The notes: a model not told the origin generated them from the sequence alone. A stretch of 64,000 bases of DNA from Methanocella_A sp964548585 (GCA_964548585.1 CAZJRS010000005.1:4225-68224), one strand, 5' to 3'; shown: positions 1 to 9,119, counted from the first letter of the stretch. Numbers and translations are program-made.

Positions 1-330
1 GCAAGTAGCGAGCCCGCCTTTGGGTCGTCGTTACCGCACATGATAGGTTATCCTGCCCCTTTCCTCGGACCCGTGACCCTGCAAGCGTCAGTTGTCCACG
101 GTTAGCATGCTCCCTTCCGGGCCTGTGCCGGTCCCCGCAATCAAGGCAGTCGACGTGCTTTCCAGCACGGCGATTTACCACCGCTAACCCAGCAGGACGG
201 ATCTTCAACGTAGAGAAAGCAAGGCCTTCATGCGTCAGAAAACGCCTTCTTTAGGCTTCGTCCTCCGCATGCCGACGATTTCGGATTATAGGTGACGCCG
301 AATCACCCGGACTAGCTCGCCAACTCATAG
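1..330 (-). ncRNA. ffs: SRP RNA (archaeal 7S RNA)
   Basis: RNA scaffold of the signal recognition particle, which binds SRP19 and SRP54. Read on the minus strand, the 5' Alu-domain loops are present (complement near 285-315, with the G-G-T-G-A-T-T-C-G-G-C-G-T-C-A-C-C hairpin). The helix 8 apex is at 108-124: a GGAA tetraloop closed by CCC/GGG, followed by the conserved A-G-C-A internal loop. The 5' GCGAGC (near 318-323) can pair with GCTCGC near positions 8-13, so the RNA is almost complete and its 3' end lies at or just past the window edge. The exact ends are inferred. Confidence 0.9.
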
Positions 331-342
331 TTACACATCCGC

Positions 343-358
343 GGCAATAAACTTTTTG
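343..358 (-). promoter_or_regulatory. Probable TATA box of the SRP RNA gene
   Basis: On the minus strand the A/T-rich AAAGTTTATTG lies about 25 bases upstream of the inferred 5' end of the SRP RNA, the usual spacing for an archaeal TATA box. It is placed by position and composition only. Confidence 0.45.
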
Positions 359-375
359 CATGATCAGGAGGTAAT

Positions 376-648
376 ATGTCTAATGGTGATCACATGGCAG
401 ATGATAACATAGAGGCCATTGTCGGCTATATCAGCGGCAACGCCAGGCGAAAACAAGTCGTGGAAGCGCTGAGCAAGGGTGCCGAAGATATGCAGGCACT
501 GGCAAAGCTGACTCGTATCCCACGGCTCTCCCTCGATAAGATGATGGAAGAGATGGCCGGGAAAGAAATCGTGAAAAAGGAGAATAATGGCTTCAAGCTC
601 ACCAGTGTCGGGGAGCAGGCTGCCACAATTATGAAGTCATTCCGCTAA
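376..648 (+). CDS. Small winged-helix-like protein
   Basis: A 90-residue soluble protein of no recognised family. A strong AGGAGGT ribosome site sits 6 bases before the ATG. The middle (about residues 38-85) reads like a helix-turn-helix plus wing: an ALAKLTRIPRLSLDKMM helix pair, then K-x-I-V-K-K-E-N-N-G-F-K-L-T, the 'wing then T-x-x-G' ending common in archaeal ArsR/MarR-type regulators. It is divergent from the SRP RNA gene. A role as a small transcription regulator is inferred from this pattern; no target is evident. Confidence 0.7.
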   Translation: MSNGDHMADDNIEAIVGYISGNARRKQVVEALSKGAEDMQALAKLTRIPRLSLDKMMEEMAGKEIVKKENNGFKLTSVGEQAATIMKSFR

Positions 649-861
649 AAAGATCGGCTTTACACGCCGATCAATTTACTTTTAGGCCCCGACGCTCTTT
701 TAGTTCAGTAATTATACATTTGGTTCAAAAAAACTATAATACAGGCGATCAGATTCCATTTTAGCTATTAAACTGCATTTCCATGACAGACAAACAGACA
801 GACCGACAGTTGACTGTATATTACCAGTACTGACGGCAGCGCAATGCGAGGATTATTGATT

Positions 862-2148
862 ATGGCAAATAACGAAGGGCTTCAGGTTGTGGTTTTTCGC
901 GCGGGAGAATCCGAGTACTGCGCGGACATCAGGGACGTGAGGGAGATCATCCGGCTTGACAGCATTACGAACCTGCCCGGGTCCGGAGGCCGCGTCGAGG
1001 GCATCATTAACGTTCGCGGTGAGATCATACCGCTCATCGCCCTGCGAAGCCTGACGGACATACCCCGGCGGGAAACAGATAATGAAACCCGGGTGCTGAT
1101 CGTCGATCACAAACCGGCGTTCGGCCTGATCGTCGATATGGTGGGCGAGGTGAAAAACGTGCCGAGAGATGCGGTCGTACCGCTGCCAGCTATAATTAAG
1201 GACCGGATTAACAGCGACCTGTTTACCGGAGTAGGGAAACTCCCTGACCGGATACTAATCATCGTAGACCTCAAGAAAGTCATCGTCAAAGACAACGGCC
1301 AAATGGATAGATCAAAGATCGACACAGCTTCCGCCCCTGAAGAGGAGACCAGAGAAATGACAGACGAAAGTAACGCAATAGCGGTATCACCCAGGATTGA
1401 TACGACAATATCGCCGCAGATAACCGAAGCAAGTCCGGTACCCGTTGCATCAGAGAGTAGCCAGCCTGAAGTATGTACAGGATCTGTTATACCCGCAAAG
1501 CCGGCCGAGCCAACCATCGAGGTCCTGGTGAAAGACCAGCGCCTGACCGATATCCACCTTGACGCCCTGCGAGAGGTCGGCAACATCGGCACCTCTCATG
1601 CGGCAACGTCCCTGTCCACACTGGTTGGCAGCCCGATTAATATCACCGTGCCCAGCATCAAACTGGTGCCGATCAACAATGTCGCAGGTATCCTGAACGA
1701 AGCGAAAGTGGTCGGACTACTACTGGAGATTAAAAACGACGAGTATGCGGCGGGTTTCCTGTACAACCTGTTCCCCGAGTCAAGCGCACTGAGAATTGTC
1801 GACAGGCTGATGGGGCTGGATTCCGGCACCACGAGGGAACTGGATGAGATGGGCCAGTCCGCTATCATGGAAGTAGGAAACATCATCAGCTCGTCTTTCT
1901 GCGACGCAGTGGCAGATCTCCTCGGGGTCCCGCTGCTTCCGACACCGCCGAACTACGTGTGTGACATGGCCGACTCGATACTCCAGAGCACGCTCATCGA
2001 GATCAGTATGATGACGGACGATGCGATCATCTTCCGTACGGACCTGGCGGACGACGATCACATCTTCGAGGGCTATGTACTATACTTCCCCAACCCGGAT
2101 ACGCTGGATAAGATATTACACATCATCGATACCAAGCTGAGCGGATGA
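862..2148 (+). CDS. CheW-CheC fusion chemotaxis protein
   Basis: Fusion of a receptor-kinase coupling domain and a CheY-P phosphatase domain. With the ATG at 862 it is 428 residues: a CheW-like domain (about 5-140, with the V-E-G-I-I-N-V-R-G-E-I-I-P-L core), an acidic Ser/Thr/Pro-rich linker (about 150-222), then a CheC domain (about 225-425). Both CheC active-site helices keep the E-x-x-N motif (E238/N241 and E337/N340 in this numbering), so phosphatase activity is plausible. The ATG at 862 is preferred to 844 because GAGG lies 10 bases upstream of it. CheW and CheC are normally separate; no other che gene is in the window, so the role could be taxis or another two-component output. Confidence 0.85.
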   Translation: MANNEGLQVVVFRAGESEYCADIRDVREIIRLDSITNLPGSGGRVEGIINVRGEIIPLIALRSLTDIPRRETDNETRVLIVDHKPAFGLIVDMVGEVKNVPRDAVVPLPAIIKDRINSDLFTGVGKLPDRILIIVDLKKVIVKDNGQMDRSKIDTASAPEEETREMTDESNAIAVSPRIDTTISPQITEASPVPVASESSQPEVCTGSVIPAKPAEPTIEVLVKDQRLTDIHLDALREVGNIGTSHAATSLSTLVGSPINITVPSIKLVPINNVAGILNEAKVVGLLLEIKNDEYAAGFLYNLFPESSALRIVDRLMGLDSGTTRELDEMGQSAIMEVGNIISSSFCDAVADLLGVPLLPTPPNYVCDMADSILQSTLIEISMMTDDAIIFRTDLADDDHIFEGYVLYFPNPDTLDKILHIIDTKLSG

Positions 2149-2158
2149 CGCTAAGGCG

Positions 2159-2169
2159 TCATATAAATA
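2159..2169 (+). promoter_or_regulatory. TATA box of a probably leaderless gene
   Basis: CATATAAATA lies about 28 bases before the ATG at 2192, with no ribosome-binding site between them. This spacing implies a leaderless transcript for the B3/B4-domain gene. Confidence 0.5.
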
Positions 2170-2191
2170 CCATTACGCATATTTATTTTTC

Positions 2192-2860
2192 ATGAAATTC
2201 GAGGGGATCAGCGAAAAGTTTCCCGGGCTTTGCGTGGCAGAGGGCATCATCAGAGACCTGGAAATCTCGCCTGTGGCTGAAAGCCTGGAGAGGTTTAAGC
2301 CAGAGGTTGCTAACCAGATCCGATCATCGTACAGCCTCGATACGGTGAAAGATGATCCGGGGTTCAGGGCTTATCGCAACTTCTTCTGGAGCGTCGGAAT
2401 AGATCCGACCAAAACCCGGCCGGCATCTGAAGCGCTGGTTAGACGGTTACTGGCGGGAAACCCTTTGCCCACGATAAATACCGCTGTCGACGCGTATAAC
2501 CTCGCGTCAGCCTCTCATGGAGTTCCTGTCGCCGCTTTCGATGCGGACCTGCTGCGCGGGCATCTCACGATGAGGTTTGCCAGAGAAGGCGAAAAGTTTC
2601 TGGGAATCGGCATGAAGGAGCCCGTACAATTGAAGCCGAACCAGGTGATCCTCTGTGATGAAGCGGATATCATTGCCGTATACCCTTACAGGGATTCCGA
2701 CGTTACGAAAGTGACGCTGGCAACTAAAAAGATGCATGTAATAGCGTGCGGAGTCCCCGGAGTCAGCCAGGACCGGGTACTGGACGCCTACAATGCCTGT
2801 GCAAGCTACCTGAAAAGATATTGCCAGGGATGCTCCGAGGAGCCTTCGCTGTACCCTTAG
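2192..2860 (+). CDS. B3/B4 (tRNA-editing-like) domain protein
   Basis: A 222-residue stand-alone protein related to the B3/B4 editing domain of the phenylalanyl-tRNA synthetase beta chain. It has the family sequence pattern: F-R-A-Y-R-N-F-F-W-S-V-G-I-D-P-T-K-T-R-P-A-S-E-A near residue 70-90, the N-T-A-V-D-A-Y-N-L-A-S segment near 105, and the late V-I-L-C-D-E-A-D-I-I-A-V-Y-P-Y-R-D-S segment. Such free-standing B3/B4 proteins are predicted to hydrolyse mischarged aminoacyl-tRNA or to bind RNA, but most are uncharacterised. It converges with the glutaredoxin gene downstream. Confidence 0.8.
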   Translation: MKFEGISEKFPGLCVAEGIIRDLEISPVAESLERFKPEVANQIRSSYSLDTVKDDPGFRAYRNFFWSVGIDPTKTRPASEALVRRLLAGNPLPTINTAVDAYNLASASHGVPVAAFDADLLRGHLTMRFAREGEKFLGIGMKEPVQLKPNQVILCDEADIIAVYPYRDSDVTKVTLATKKMHVIACGVPGVSQDRVLDAYNACASYLKRYCQGCSEEPSLYP

Positions 2861-2864
2861 GCAG

Positions 2865-3134
2865 TTACCTGGCTTCAGCTGACTCGGCGGTTCGGCCTTC
2901 TTCACTACTGAGCGTCTTTTCGATCTCGGCCGGGTTGAAGCCTACCACGAGTTTTTCACCGTAGACAAGCAAAGGCGTTGCCCGGACCTTGTACTTGTGG
3001 ATCAGCTCGTCCATCGCAGCGCGATCTTTGGTGATATCTTTGTCCTCGAACTTGACGTTGCGCTTCTGCAGGTACTCCTTCAGCTGGTTACAATAGCCAC
3101 ATTGTGGCTGCGTGTAAATTTTTATGTCAGGCAT
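2865..3134 (-). CDS. Glutaredoxin/NrdH-like thiol oxidoreductase
   Basis: Small cytosolic redox protein of the thioredoxin fold. It starts at MPDIKIY (ATG at 3134; a TTG 12 bases upstream is less likely). The redox centre C-G-Y-C follows the first strand at about residue 12, and the cis-proline motif A-T-P-L comes near residue 53, followed by G-F-N-P. The length of 89 residues fits a NrdH/glutaredoxin. The acidic/Ala-rich tail is not part of the fold. The likely role is dithiol-disulfide exchange; the partner (ribonucleotide reductase or others) is unknown. Confidence 0.85.
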   Translation of the reverse strand: MPDIKIYTQPQCGYCNQLKEYLQKRNVKFEDKDITKDRAAMDELIHKYKVRATPLLVYGEKLVVGFNPAEIEKTLSSEEGRTAESAEAR

Positions 3135-3314
3135 GATCAAAACCAATAAAACTGCCGGTTTTGTGCGTATATAGGATGGCGCGGAAATAAACGGTATAAG
3201 TAATATGGACAGAAGATCATAGAGCCCGGGATTAATATAGTGCGTAAGCGATTAGTAATGACCAATATGTTTTTGTATATAGATTGAGTATTAGCGATTG
3301 AAGGGGTATTCGAG

Positions 3315-3596
3315 ATGGAATCGACTAAAACGACAGAAAACAGAAGCCTCATCGAAAAGGAAGCAGAATATATTGTCCAGTACGTGAGAAGCTTCCAGGT
3401 ACATACCGGTAAAGATGAGACAGCCCTTACAGAAATATTATCAATGCTTAACAACCTTCATGCAGCCATTGATCGTATCGAAGAATCTCACCAGCGGCGC
3501 ATTATTCTGATGGAGGAGATGAGGAAAACCGTCAGCGCCATGGAAGACGAGCAAAGGCAGTTTGTCGAGAAGCACAAGAATGTTGCAAGTAATTAG
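3315..3596 (+). CDS. Small coiled-coil protein, unknown function
   Basis: A 93-residue, highly charged and helical protein with no recognised domain. AAGGGG precedes the ATG by 9 bases. The second half shows heptad-like spacing of Leu/Ile/Met (L-T-E-I-L-S-M-L-N-N-L, then R-I-E-E-S-H...M-E-E-M-R-K), consistent with a coiled coil and oligomerisation. It stands alone between the glutaredoxin gene and the ABC transporter. Confidence 0.65.
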   Translation: MESTKTTENRSLIEKEAEYIVQYVRSFQVHTGKDETALTEILSMLNNLHAAIDRIEESHQRRIILMEEMRKTVSAMEDEQRQFVEKHKNVASN

Positions 3597-3734
3597 CGAC
3601 ACCCTTCACCGATCATTTTTTAAAGAATGCCAGTTATCACCGGCCCGGTTTACCGTTTGATAAGTAAAAATCTCTAATTATAAACTATATAGGCCAACTA
3701 TTTAATGGTAAATCGTAGACTAATGGTGATATTC

Positions 3735-4454
3735 ATGGCAGCCATAACCACCAGAGAGCTCACCAAAAAGTACGGAAAGCTAGAGGCGCTGTCGGGCCTG
3801 AGCATCGATGTCGCGGAAGGCGAGACCTTTTGCCTGCTGGGGCCGAACGGGGCAGGAAAATCCACGACGATCAGCATATTGACCGGATCCGTCGAGCCTA
3901 CGTCAGGCACTGCGATGGTCATGGGCATTAATGCGGCCAAAGATCCGACAGGCGTGAAGAAGGTTGTCGGTATCGTGCCGGAGATGGAGTATCCCCCGAG
4001 CTTTTTAACCGTCAGGGAGTACCTGGATCTGGTCTGCAACATCAGAAAAGTCGCGGAACCGAAGCCGAAGATAGACCGGTGGATCGAGTTCTTCGGCCTT
4101 GGGCCGAAAGAAGACGTGCTGTGCAAAGACCTCAGTAAAGGGACGAAGAAAAAGGTGATCGTATCTGCGGCGCTCGTGCATGAGCCAAAACTGCTATTTC
4201 TGGACGAGCCGTTCCTGGACCTGGATCCAATCGTGCAGCACAACATGAGAGAGTATCTGAGATCTTATGCTAAAGAAGGCGGGACTGTATTCCTGTCTAC
4301 TCACATCCTCGAAATCGCCGAGAAGCTGTGTGACCGCGCCGGCATCCTGTACAATGGCAAGCTGATCGCATCGGGCAAGGTTTCTGAGCTCAAGAAGTCA
4401 CAGGAGAGCCTCGAAGACGTCTTCATGAGGCTGGTGAAAGAGGAGTGCGCATGA
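3735..4454 (+). CDS. ABC transporter ATP-binding protein
   Basis: ATPase of a type-2 (ABC-2-like) exporter. It has a Walker A G-P-N-G-A-G-K-S-T near residue 35, a signature of L-S-K-G-T-K-K-K in place of LSGGQ, a Walker B L-L-F-L-D-E-P and a switch histidine in S-T-H-I-L. The start at 3735 is chosen because GGTGAT lies just before it; the ATG at 3705 lacks such a site. The stop overlaps the start of the permease gene (ATGA, 4451-4454), so the two form one operon. The degenerate signature is common in the archaeal/CcmA-like export group. The substrate is unknown. Confidence 0.9.
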   Translation: MAAITTRELTKKYGKLEALSGLSIDVAEGETFCLLGPNGAGKSTTISILTGSVEPTSGTAMVMGINAAKDPTGVKKVVGIVPEMEYPPSFLTVREYLDLVCNIRKVAEPKPKIDRWIEFFGLGPKEDVLCKDLSKGTKKKVIVSAALVHEPKLLFLDEPFLDLDPIVQHNMREYLRSYAKEGGTVFLSTHILEIAEKLCDRAGILYNGKLIASGKVSELKKSQESLEDVFMRLVKEECA

Positions 4455-5899
4455 GCGTAAACCTGTTCTGGCTGTTCATCAAGGAGGAGTACCGGACTCA
4501 GTCATCCATGTTCAAGAGCTCGTTCCTCATGTACCCGGTCATGATACTGGTTATGGCCGGGCTCATGGGCTTGATGCTGCTGCCCATGCGCATGTCACTG
4601 TCCACCTATGAACTGGTTACGCTGGCCCAGATAGGCGTGTTCATGTCGGGTATGCTGGTCGGCGGCATGGCTATGTTCCAGGAAGCGATTCTGGAACGCC
4701 GTATGTCAGGGGTGAGACTGCTACTGAACATACCGATCACACTGCCGATATCCAATAAAAAGGTCTTCGCATACTTCTATTTCAAAGATATACTCTACTA
4801 TATAGGCATGAACGTACTACCCGTGCTATTCGGCTTGTACGCGTCCACGTTAGTCACTGGCATACATGTCGACCTACCCATGGCAGCGATAACGTTCATC
4901 CTGTCGTTCCTGCTCGGAGTCTCGGTGAGCTTCGCCCTATCCACGATTGCAGTACGGAGCAAGGCAGTATTTGCAATTATACTGGTAGCCACCATCGGCC
5001 TGGCCTACGTGGCATCTATCGGGCAGGCAAGCGCACTGATCGGCATCGGCCGGTTCGTGCCGACAGTCGGGGCATATGTGAGCGGATCGGTCACGGATAT
5101 CGCAATAGCACTGGCAGTATTTATGGTTCTGTCTGCATTTTCGCTGTACTTCATCCGGGAAACGTCACACGCATCCGAGAAGCGCTACAAGAGCAACCTT
5201 GGCGGCATCAGCCTCCGATTTAAGATCTTCGGGCGCTATTCCACCCTGGCAGCTAAGGAGTGGATCGACCTGAGCCGCAGCGGAGGCCTGGGATCGGTGC
5301 TATTCTCCTTCGTATTGCCACTGTTGTTCCTCTGGGGCCTGCTGTGGATGATGTCGAACGTGATGACATTCATGAACACAGGCGAAGCGATCAGCATGCC
5401 CTTCAACACAATGTTCTACTCGATCATCATCGGGTTCTTCGCATCCCTGGTCTACGGCTGGCTGAACAACATCGACAACAATGCCAACTACCGCATGCTG
5501 CCCGTCACCATGACCGATGTGATCAAGGCAAAACTCATCTTGTTTGTCATCCTCAACACGGTCGTTTCAGTGATATACCTCAGCCTGATCAGCCTCACCC
5601 GGGGTGAACTGGCGCTGCTGCCAGTCAGCCTTTTCACCATGTTTATGGTTTCAGGGTATACCGGAGTGCTGACTGCGTACATGACAGGCATATTCACCAA
5701 CAGCCTGATGTTCGACTACAAGGTGATGACGGTATATGCGCTGGCAGTATCACCGGTGCTCATTGTTCTGATCGTCCTGTCGTTCTATCCGTCAATGCTG
5801 CTGGCCAACATTGCCCTGTCAGCCCTGATGGGCATCGTGGCATACCTGCTGCTGGGTCGAATCGACAAAAAATGGGGGAAAGTAGAGTTCCGGGTCTGA
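4451..5899 (+). CDS. ABC transporter permease
   Basis: A 482-residue integral membrane protein translationally coupled to the ATPase. About 12 hydrophobic segments fall in two halves (about residues 25-240 and 280-475), separated by a soluble, charged loop (E-T-S-H-A-S-E-K-R-Y-K-S-N). This suggests a fused two-domain ABC-2-type permease able to work with an ATPase dimer. The gene starts at the ATG of the ATGA overlap. Antibiotic, lipid or polysaccharide export is typical of the family; nothing here selects one. Confidence 0.85.
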   Translation: MSVNLFWLFIKEEYRTQSSMFKSSFLMYPVMILVMAGLMGLMLLPMRMSLSTYELVTLAQIGVFMSGMLVGGMAMFQEAILERRMSGVRLLLNIPITLPISNKKVFAYFYFKDILYYIGMNVLPVLFGLYASTLVTGIHVDLPMAAITFILSFLLGVSVSFALSTIAVRSKAVFAIILVATIGLAYVASIGQASALIGIGRFVPTVGAYVSGSVTDIAIALAVFMVLSAFSLYFIRETSHASEKRYKSNLGGISLRFKIFGRYSTLAAKEWIDLSRSGGLGSVLFSFVLPLLFLWGLLWMMSNVMTFMNTGEAISMPFNTMFYSIIIGFFASLVYGWLNNIDNNANYRMLPVTMTDVIKAKLILFVILNTVVSVIYLSLISLTRGELALLPVSLFTMFMVSGYTGVLTAYMTGIFTNSLMFDYKVMTVYALAVSPVLIVLIVLSFYPSMLLANIALSALMGIVAYLLLGRIDKKWGKVEFRV

Positions 5900-6008
5900 T
5901 AGCCTGAGAGTTGTGTGGCACGGCGTCAAAACCATCGCTGCGCTGTGCCCATTATCTTAGCTCTAAAAGCAGCATAATTATTTTAATCCCATCATAGAAA
6001 CTCTACTC

Positions 6009-6887
6009 ATGAGCCGGCTACATGAGATGATGGACGAGATCGAGCGCCAGCGCCGCATGGGTAATTTTCATGGCGCCGAGAACCTGGCGAAGATCGAGAT
6101 GAAGGAGTACGAGTTGCAGGGCAACACTCCATACTATAATTTTTACAGAGGATTGTTATGGTATCTGTACGACTTTCCATTCGATGCCATGACACATTTC
6201 AACAATTCGCCGCTGACCGAAGACAAGGACATGTTTTATGTTCACAAGTTCAAAGGCGTCGTCAACCTCGAGAACGGCAAGTACGATGAAGCGCTGGTCA
6301 ATTTCCAGGCAGCCATGGGCCTGACGTCCAGCCAGGCCGACGTGGTGGCTATCACTAACTGCCTGGGCAACACATATCTGAGGATCGGCAATTCCCAGCG
6401 GGCACTGGAACTGTATAGTGAAGCATTACAGATTTCTTATGATTCTGGGTTTGATGACTGGACTGAGACAACTCTGTCCAACGTGGGCGTAGCCCACATT
6501 AACATGGGTGATAATAAAGGCTCGATGAAGTTCTTCGAAGACGCCCTAGAGCTGTCACGGGCCATAGGCGATGCCAGAGGTGAGCGGATATGCCTGAATA
6601 ACCTGGCGGGCGCTTTTAATAATATGGGGAAGCATAGTGAAGCACTTGAGCTCTTTGAGGAAGCCCTGAAGAAGGCATCGCAGATCGACGATAAGTTCGG
6701 GGTGAGAGTCGCTTACAGTAATATCGGGTATACATATCGCTTGCTAGATAAGCCGGACAAAGCTATGAATTATTATACCATGGCCCTGGACCAGGCCCGG
6801 CAGATCGGCGATCACCCTGGCGAAAATATGGCACAGTACTGGATCAACTCACTGCGGGAAGGTAAAAAAAGATTTGTTACCCCATAG
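6009..6887 (+). CDS. TPR-repeat protein
   Basis: A 292-residue soluble helical-repeat protein. After an N-terminal helical region it has at least five consecutive tetratricopeptide-like units (about residues 75-275) with the G-x-Y-x-x-A-L and N-M-G-D-N-K/N-M-G-K-H-S-E-A-L spacing of the TPR consensus. An A/T-rich box near 5972-5985 and the lack of a ribosome site suggest a nearly leaderless message. It probably acts as a protein-binding scaffold; no partner can be named. Confidence 0.8.
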   Translation: MSRLHEMMDEIERQRRMGNFHGAENLAKIEMKEYELQGNTPYYNFYRGLLWYLYDFPFDAMTHFNNSPLTEDKDMFYVHKFKGVVNLENGKYDEALVNFQAAMGLTSSQADVVAITNCLGNTYLRIGNSQRALELYSEALQISYDSGFDDWTETTLSNVGVAHINMGDNKGSMKFFEDALELSRAIGDARGERICLNNLAGAFNNMGKHSEALELFEEALKKASQIDDKFGVRVAYSNIGYTYRLLDKPDKAMNYYTMALDQARQIGDHPGENMAQYWINSLREGKKRFVTP

Positions 6888-6918
6888 GCAGTGCTCACAG
6901 CGGAACAGAGCCGATGGT

Positions 6919-7236
6919 TTAAGCGGTACTCGCATCAGCGTTTAGACGATTGTCCAGCGCATGCATGAGTTCTCTGTACTCATGAGTGGAAAAGTCCATC
7001 CACTCGTTGACTGCCAGCAGATAAATCGCAGTCCTGGCACCTTTTTTTGTCAGCTGGTAGCTTTCGGACTGGTGTACAACAAGGCTGGAGCCGACTAGTG
7101 CCGACATCACGGATTTCAGGTATTCATCATGCATATTACATTCGCTGGAAAGTTGGTTAAAAGTATGAGGACCCCGGCATAGAGTTGCCAGAACCTCGAG
7201 GATCATCGAACATGATAAGGACTTACCGGAATCCAT
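6919..7236 (-). CDS. Winged-helix DNA-binding protein
   Basis: A 105-residue protein. The start at 7236 (MDSGKSL) has AGGTGA 6 bases upstream; the longer reading frame upstream of it does not look coding. Residues 12-70 fit a winged helix: I-L-E-V-L-A-T-L-C-R-G-P-H-T-F-N-Q-L as the first helices, a recognition helix around Y-L-K-S-V-M-S-A-L, then a wing ending in Y-Q-L-T-K-K-G. This is the ArsR/'archaeal wHTH' pattern. It is probably a transcription regulator of unknown target, possibly autoregulating across the A/T-rich region upstream. Confidence 0.7.
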   Translation of the reverse strand: MDSGKSLSCSMILEVLATLCRGPHTFNQLSSECNMHDEYLKSVMSALVGSSLVVHQSESYQLTKKGARTAIYLLAVNEWMDFSTHEYRELMHALDNRLNADASTA

Positions 7237-7323
7237 TGTCGTCACCTGTGATTGGAGGATAATAAAGCTGCATGAACTTAGGATGCAAGGTTTTGTGTGT
7301 GGGGGGGTATATAGCTTATACAA

Positions 7324-7520
7324 TGCACCCTAAGATTCATCGCTCTATACCTTACTACCCTTGGCGGATATATAAACCAATACAACGCAAGTGTATGTAC
7401 AGACATTACAAAAAATAGAATAAATCGGTAATAACAAATATAAAACCAAATTTATTGTAAAATTGGGCACACCCGGGCCTATGCCCGACCCGGGATATTT
7501 TGCCCTACAGATGCATGCGC
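7324..7520. other. A/T-rich intergenic stretch, no gene seen
   Basis: About 200 bases of A/T-rich DNA between the winged-helix gene and the 3' end of the secreted Gly/Ala-rich gene. It contains AT-rich boxes near 7365-7455 and a short G/C hairpin (CCCGGGCC...GACCCGGG) near 7472-7495, which could be a terminator for the leftward gene only if it is read from another promoter. I see no open frame in it. Confidence 0.4.
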
Positions 7521-7985
7521 TTAGAACAGGTTCAAGCTGAACTCAGGGTACGCGCCTGCAAAATGCGCAGCGCCAATCCCGGGCAATCCAGCGGCCAGCC
7601 CGCCGGCATTACTAAAGCTGGTAGCGAAGGTATGATCGTTGGCCGCATTAGCAGTAGTCATAGCGTTGGCCGCATTAGCCACCCCGCCCCCGTACCCGCT
7701 GCCGAACGGTATACCTGGCAAAACCCCGGGCAACGGACTGAAACCGCCCCCGCCGTACCCGTTTACAGCTGCATCAGCCGATGCACCGGCATTGGCGATC
7801 GAAGAATCGTGGGAATACGTATTAAACGTACTCGGTCCCGCCGCCCCAAGGCCCGGACCTGCCACAATAGTCGTCATCGGGGAACTAAACCCGAACGCGG
7901 CGCCGGCCACCGGCGACATCAGTGCGATGAGCGCGACGAACAGCCCTGCCGCTACAAAAACGTATGCCTTCCTCACCTTAATCAT
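7521..7985 (-). CDS. Secreted Gly/Ala-rich protein
   Basis: A 154-residue exported protein of unknown function. The N-terminus is a classic signal peptide: basic K-V-R-K, a hydrophobic core of about 18 residues, then an A-G-A-A-type cleavage region near residue 29. The mature part is low-complexity Gly/Ala/Asn/Ser with G-Y-G-G-G-G and G-S-G-Y-G-G-G runs and A-N-A-A-N-A repeats, and almost no charge. GGGGG lies 7 bases before the ATG. It resembles a structural surface or matrix protein, and its composition recalls the much larger protein at 57097. Confidence 0.65.
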   Translation of the reverse strand: MIKVRKAYVFVAAGLFVALIALMSPVAGAAFGFSSPMTTIVAGPGLGAAGPSTFNTYSHDSSIANAGASADAAVNGYGGGGFSPLPGVLPGIPFGSGYGGGVANAANAMTTANAANDHTFATSFSNAGGLAAGLPGIGAAHFAGAYPEFSLNLF

Positions 7986-8119
7986 TCAAAACCCCCACAA
8001 CTATATGGATAACTAAAACAGGCGATAATAAAAATATTGGCATTAGTTATGGCGAAACACTATAGAGAGAGTGTCTTGATAACGACGATAAAAAATGGCC
8101 GGGTTTGAAGCCGGAGAAC

Positions 8120-8491
8120 TTATTCCCCCGCGTATTCCAGCGGATCAATTTCGCCCCGCAGGAACCGGATCGTATTCTTCGCCGCGGCCAGGCTCGGAGC
8201 GCCACCGATGAGGAGAGACACAAACAAGGCTTCCATGATCTCTTCTTTCTTAGCACCCAGGTACAAGGCAGCCCGGGCATGGTTGTCCACACAGTCAGAG
8301 CACTGCTGCGTAGCAGTGATCGCCATTGCGATGAGCCTCTTGTTCTTGGCAGATATGGCTCCCTCCTTTAGAATTACCTCATCCAGCCCGTTGATGGTAT
8401 CGAACATCTCTGGATTCGTGTCCTTGATCAGTTCCAGAAGCTGGGGCATATAACCCATCCGCTTCTCAAATTTCTCAAACTCCTTGTAAAC
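8120..8491 (-). CDS. Carboxymuconolactone decarboxylase/AhpD-like protein
   Basis: A 123-residue member of the AhpD/CMD fold. The active-site motif C-S-D-C-V-D-N-H (C-x-x-C-x-x-x-H) follows A-M-A-I-T-A-T-Q-Q, and the later A-L-Y-L-G-A-K-K-E-E-I-M-E-A-L helix is typical. GGAGG lies 6 bases before the ATG at 8491, so the longer upstream frame is rejected. The probable role is an alkylhydroperoxidase-like or disulfide-relay activity in oxidative stress; CMD enzymatic activity proper is unlikely without pathway genes. Confidence 0.88.
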   Translation of the reverse strand, partial: VYKEFEKFEKRMGYMPQLLELIKDTNPEMFDTINGLDEVILKEGAISAKNKRLIAMAITATQQCSDCVDNHARAALYLGAKKEEIMEALFVSLLIGGAPSLAAAKNTIRFLRGEIDPLEYAGE

Positions 8492-8719
8492 CATGAAAGT
8501 CCTCCGCGATACAATGGTCAAGCCATTGTCAATTAAGTGTATATTTCCCAAAATTTAAATACTTGCAGATAAAAACGCACCAGTGCAGGCTGAAACCGCT
8601 AAATTGACAGAAAAAGGTAAGGAAGCATCTGGTTTACGGTAGAAAACTCAGCAGATCCGATCGAGATAAAAACCGGACATAGCGAAGCACCTACCGCCCT
8701 ACGTAATACCTTTATAGAT

Positions 8720-8947
8720 TTAATCAAACTTGCTCAGGCGCTGCACCTCTTCAGATTCCTCGACAGGAAGCCTCCCATCGTCCACCCCATTAAAGATCTC
8801 CTCTACCTCCCCATCCGGAGACTTCACGATATAACGGTCTTTTCTTTTCGAAGGAACCATCATGGTATACACGTTTCCACATGTGGCTAAATCGGTTTGG
8901 GATAACTTTAACGGATTACTGGAGGACTGCGGGGACACACGCGACAC
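8720..8947 (-). CDS. Small hypothetical protein
   Basis: A frame of 75 residues with no recognised domain. The GTG at 8947 has a GGTGGG site just upstream; an internal ATG at 8863 would give 48 residues. The C-terminal half is compact and charged (R-Y-I-V-K-S-P-D-G-E-V-E-E-I-F-N-G-V-D-D), like a small beta-hairpin protein. It lies alone in a sparse region (8492-9119) with nothing else that I can read as a gene. Confidence 0.4.
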   Translation of the reverse strand: MSRVSPQSSSNPLKLSQTDLATCGNVYTMMVPSKRKDRYIVKSPDGEVEEIFNGVDDGRLPVEESEEVQRLSKFD

Positions 8948-9119
8948 AATGACCCACCAAGGGTTCAGGCAGCAGATGCCAGCCGGTAATCAGTGAAGAA
9001 CCGAGATTGAGAATACAAGGATTCCGGAACGATCGCCAGCAAAGACATATAAGATGCAGACAGAGCAATGACAGCAGCAGTATTCACAACCGCTTAGTCA
9101 TATCCCGGGTGATGTTAAG

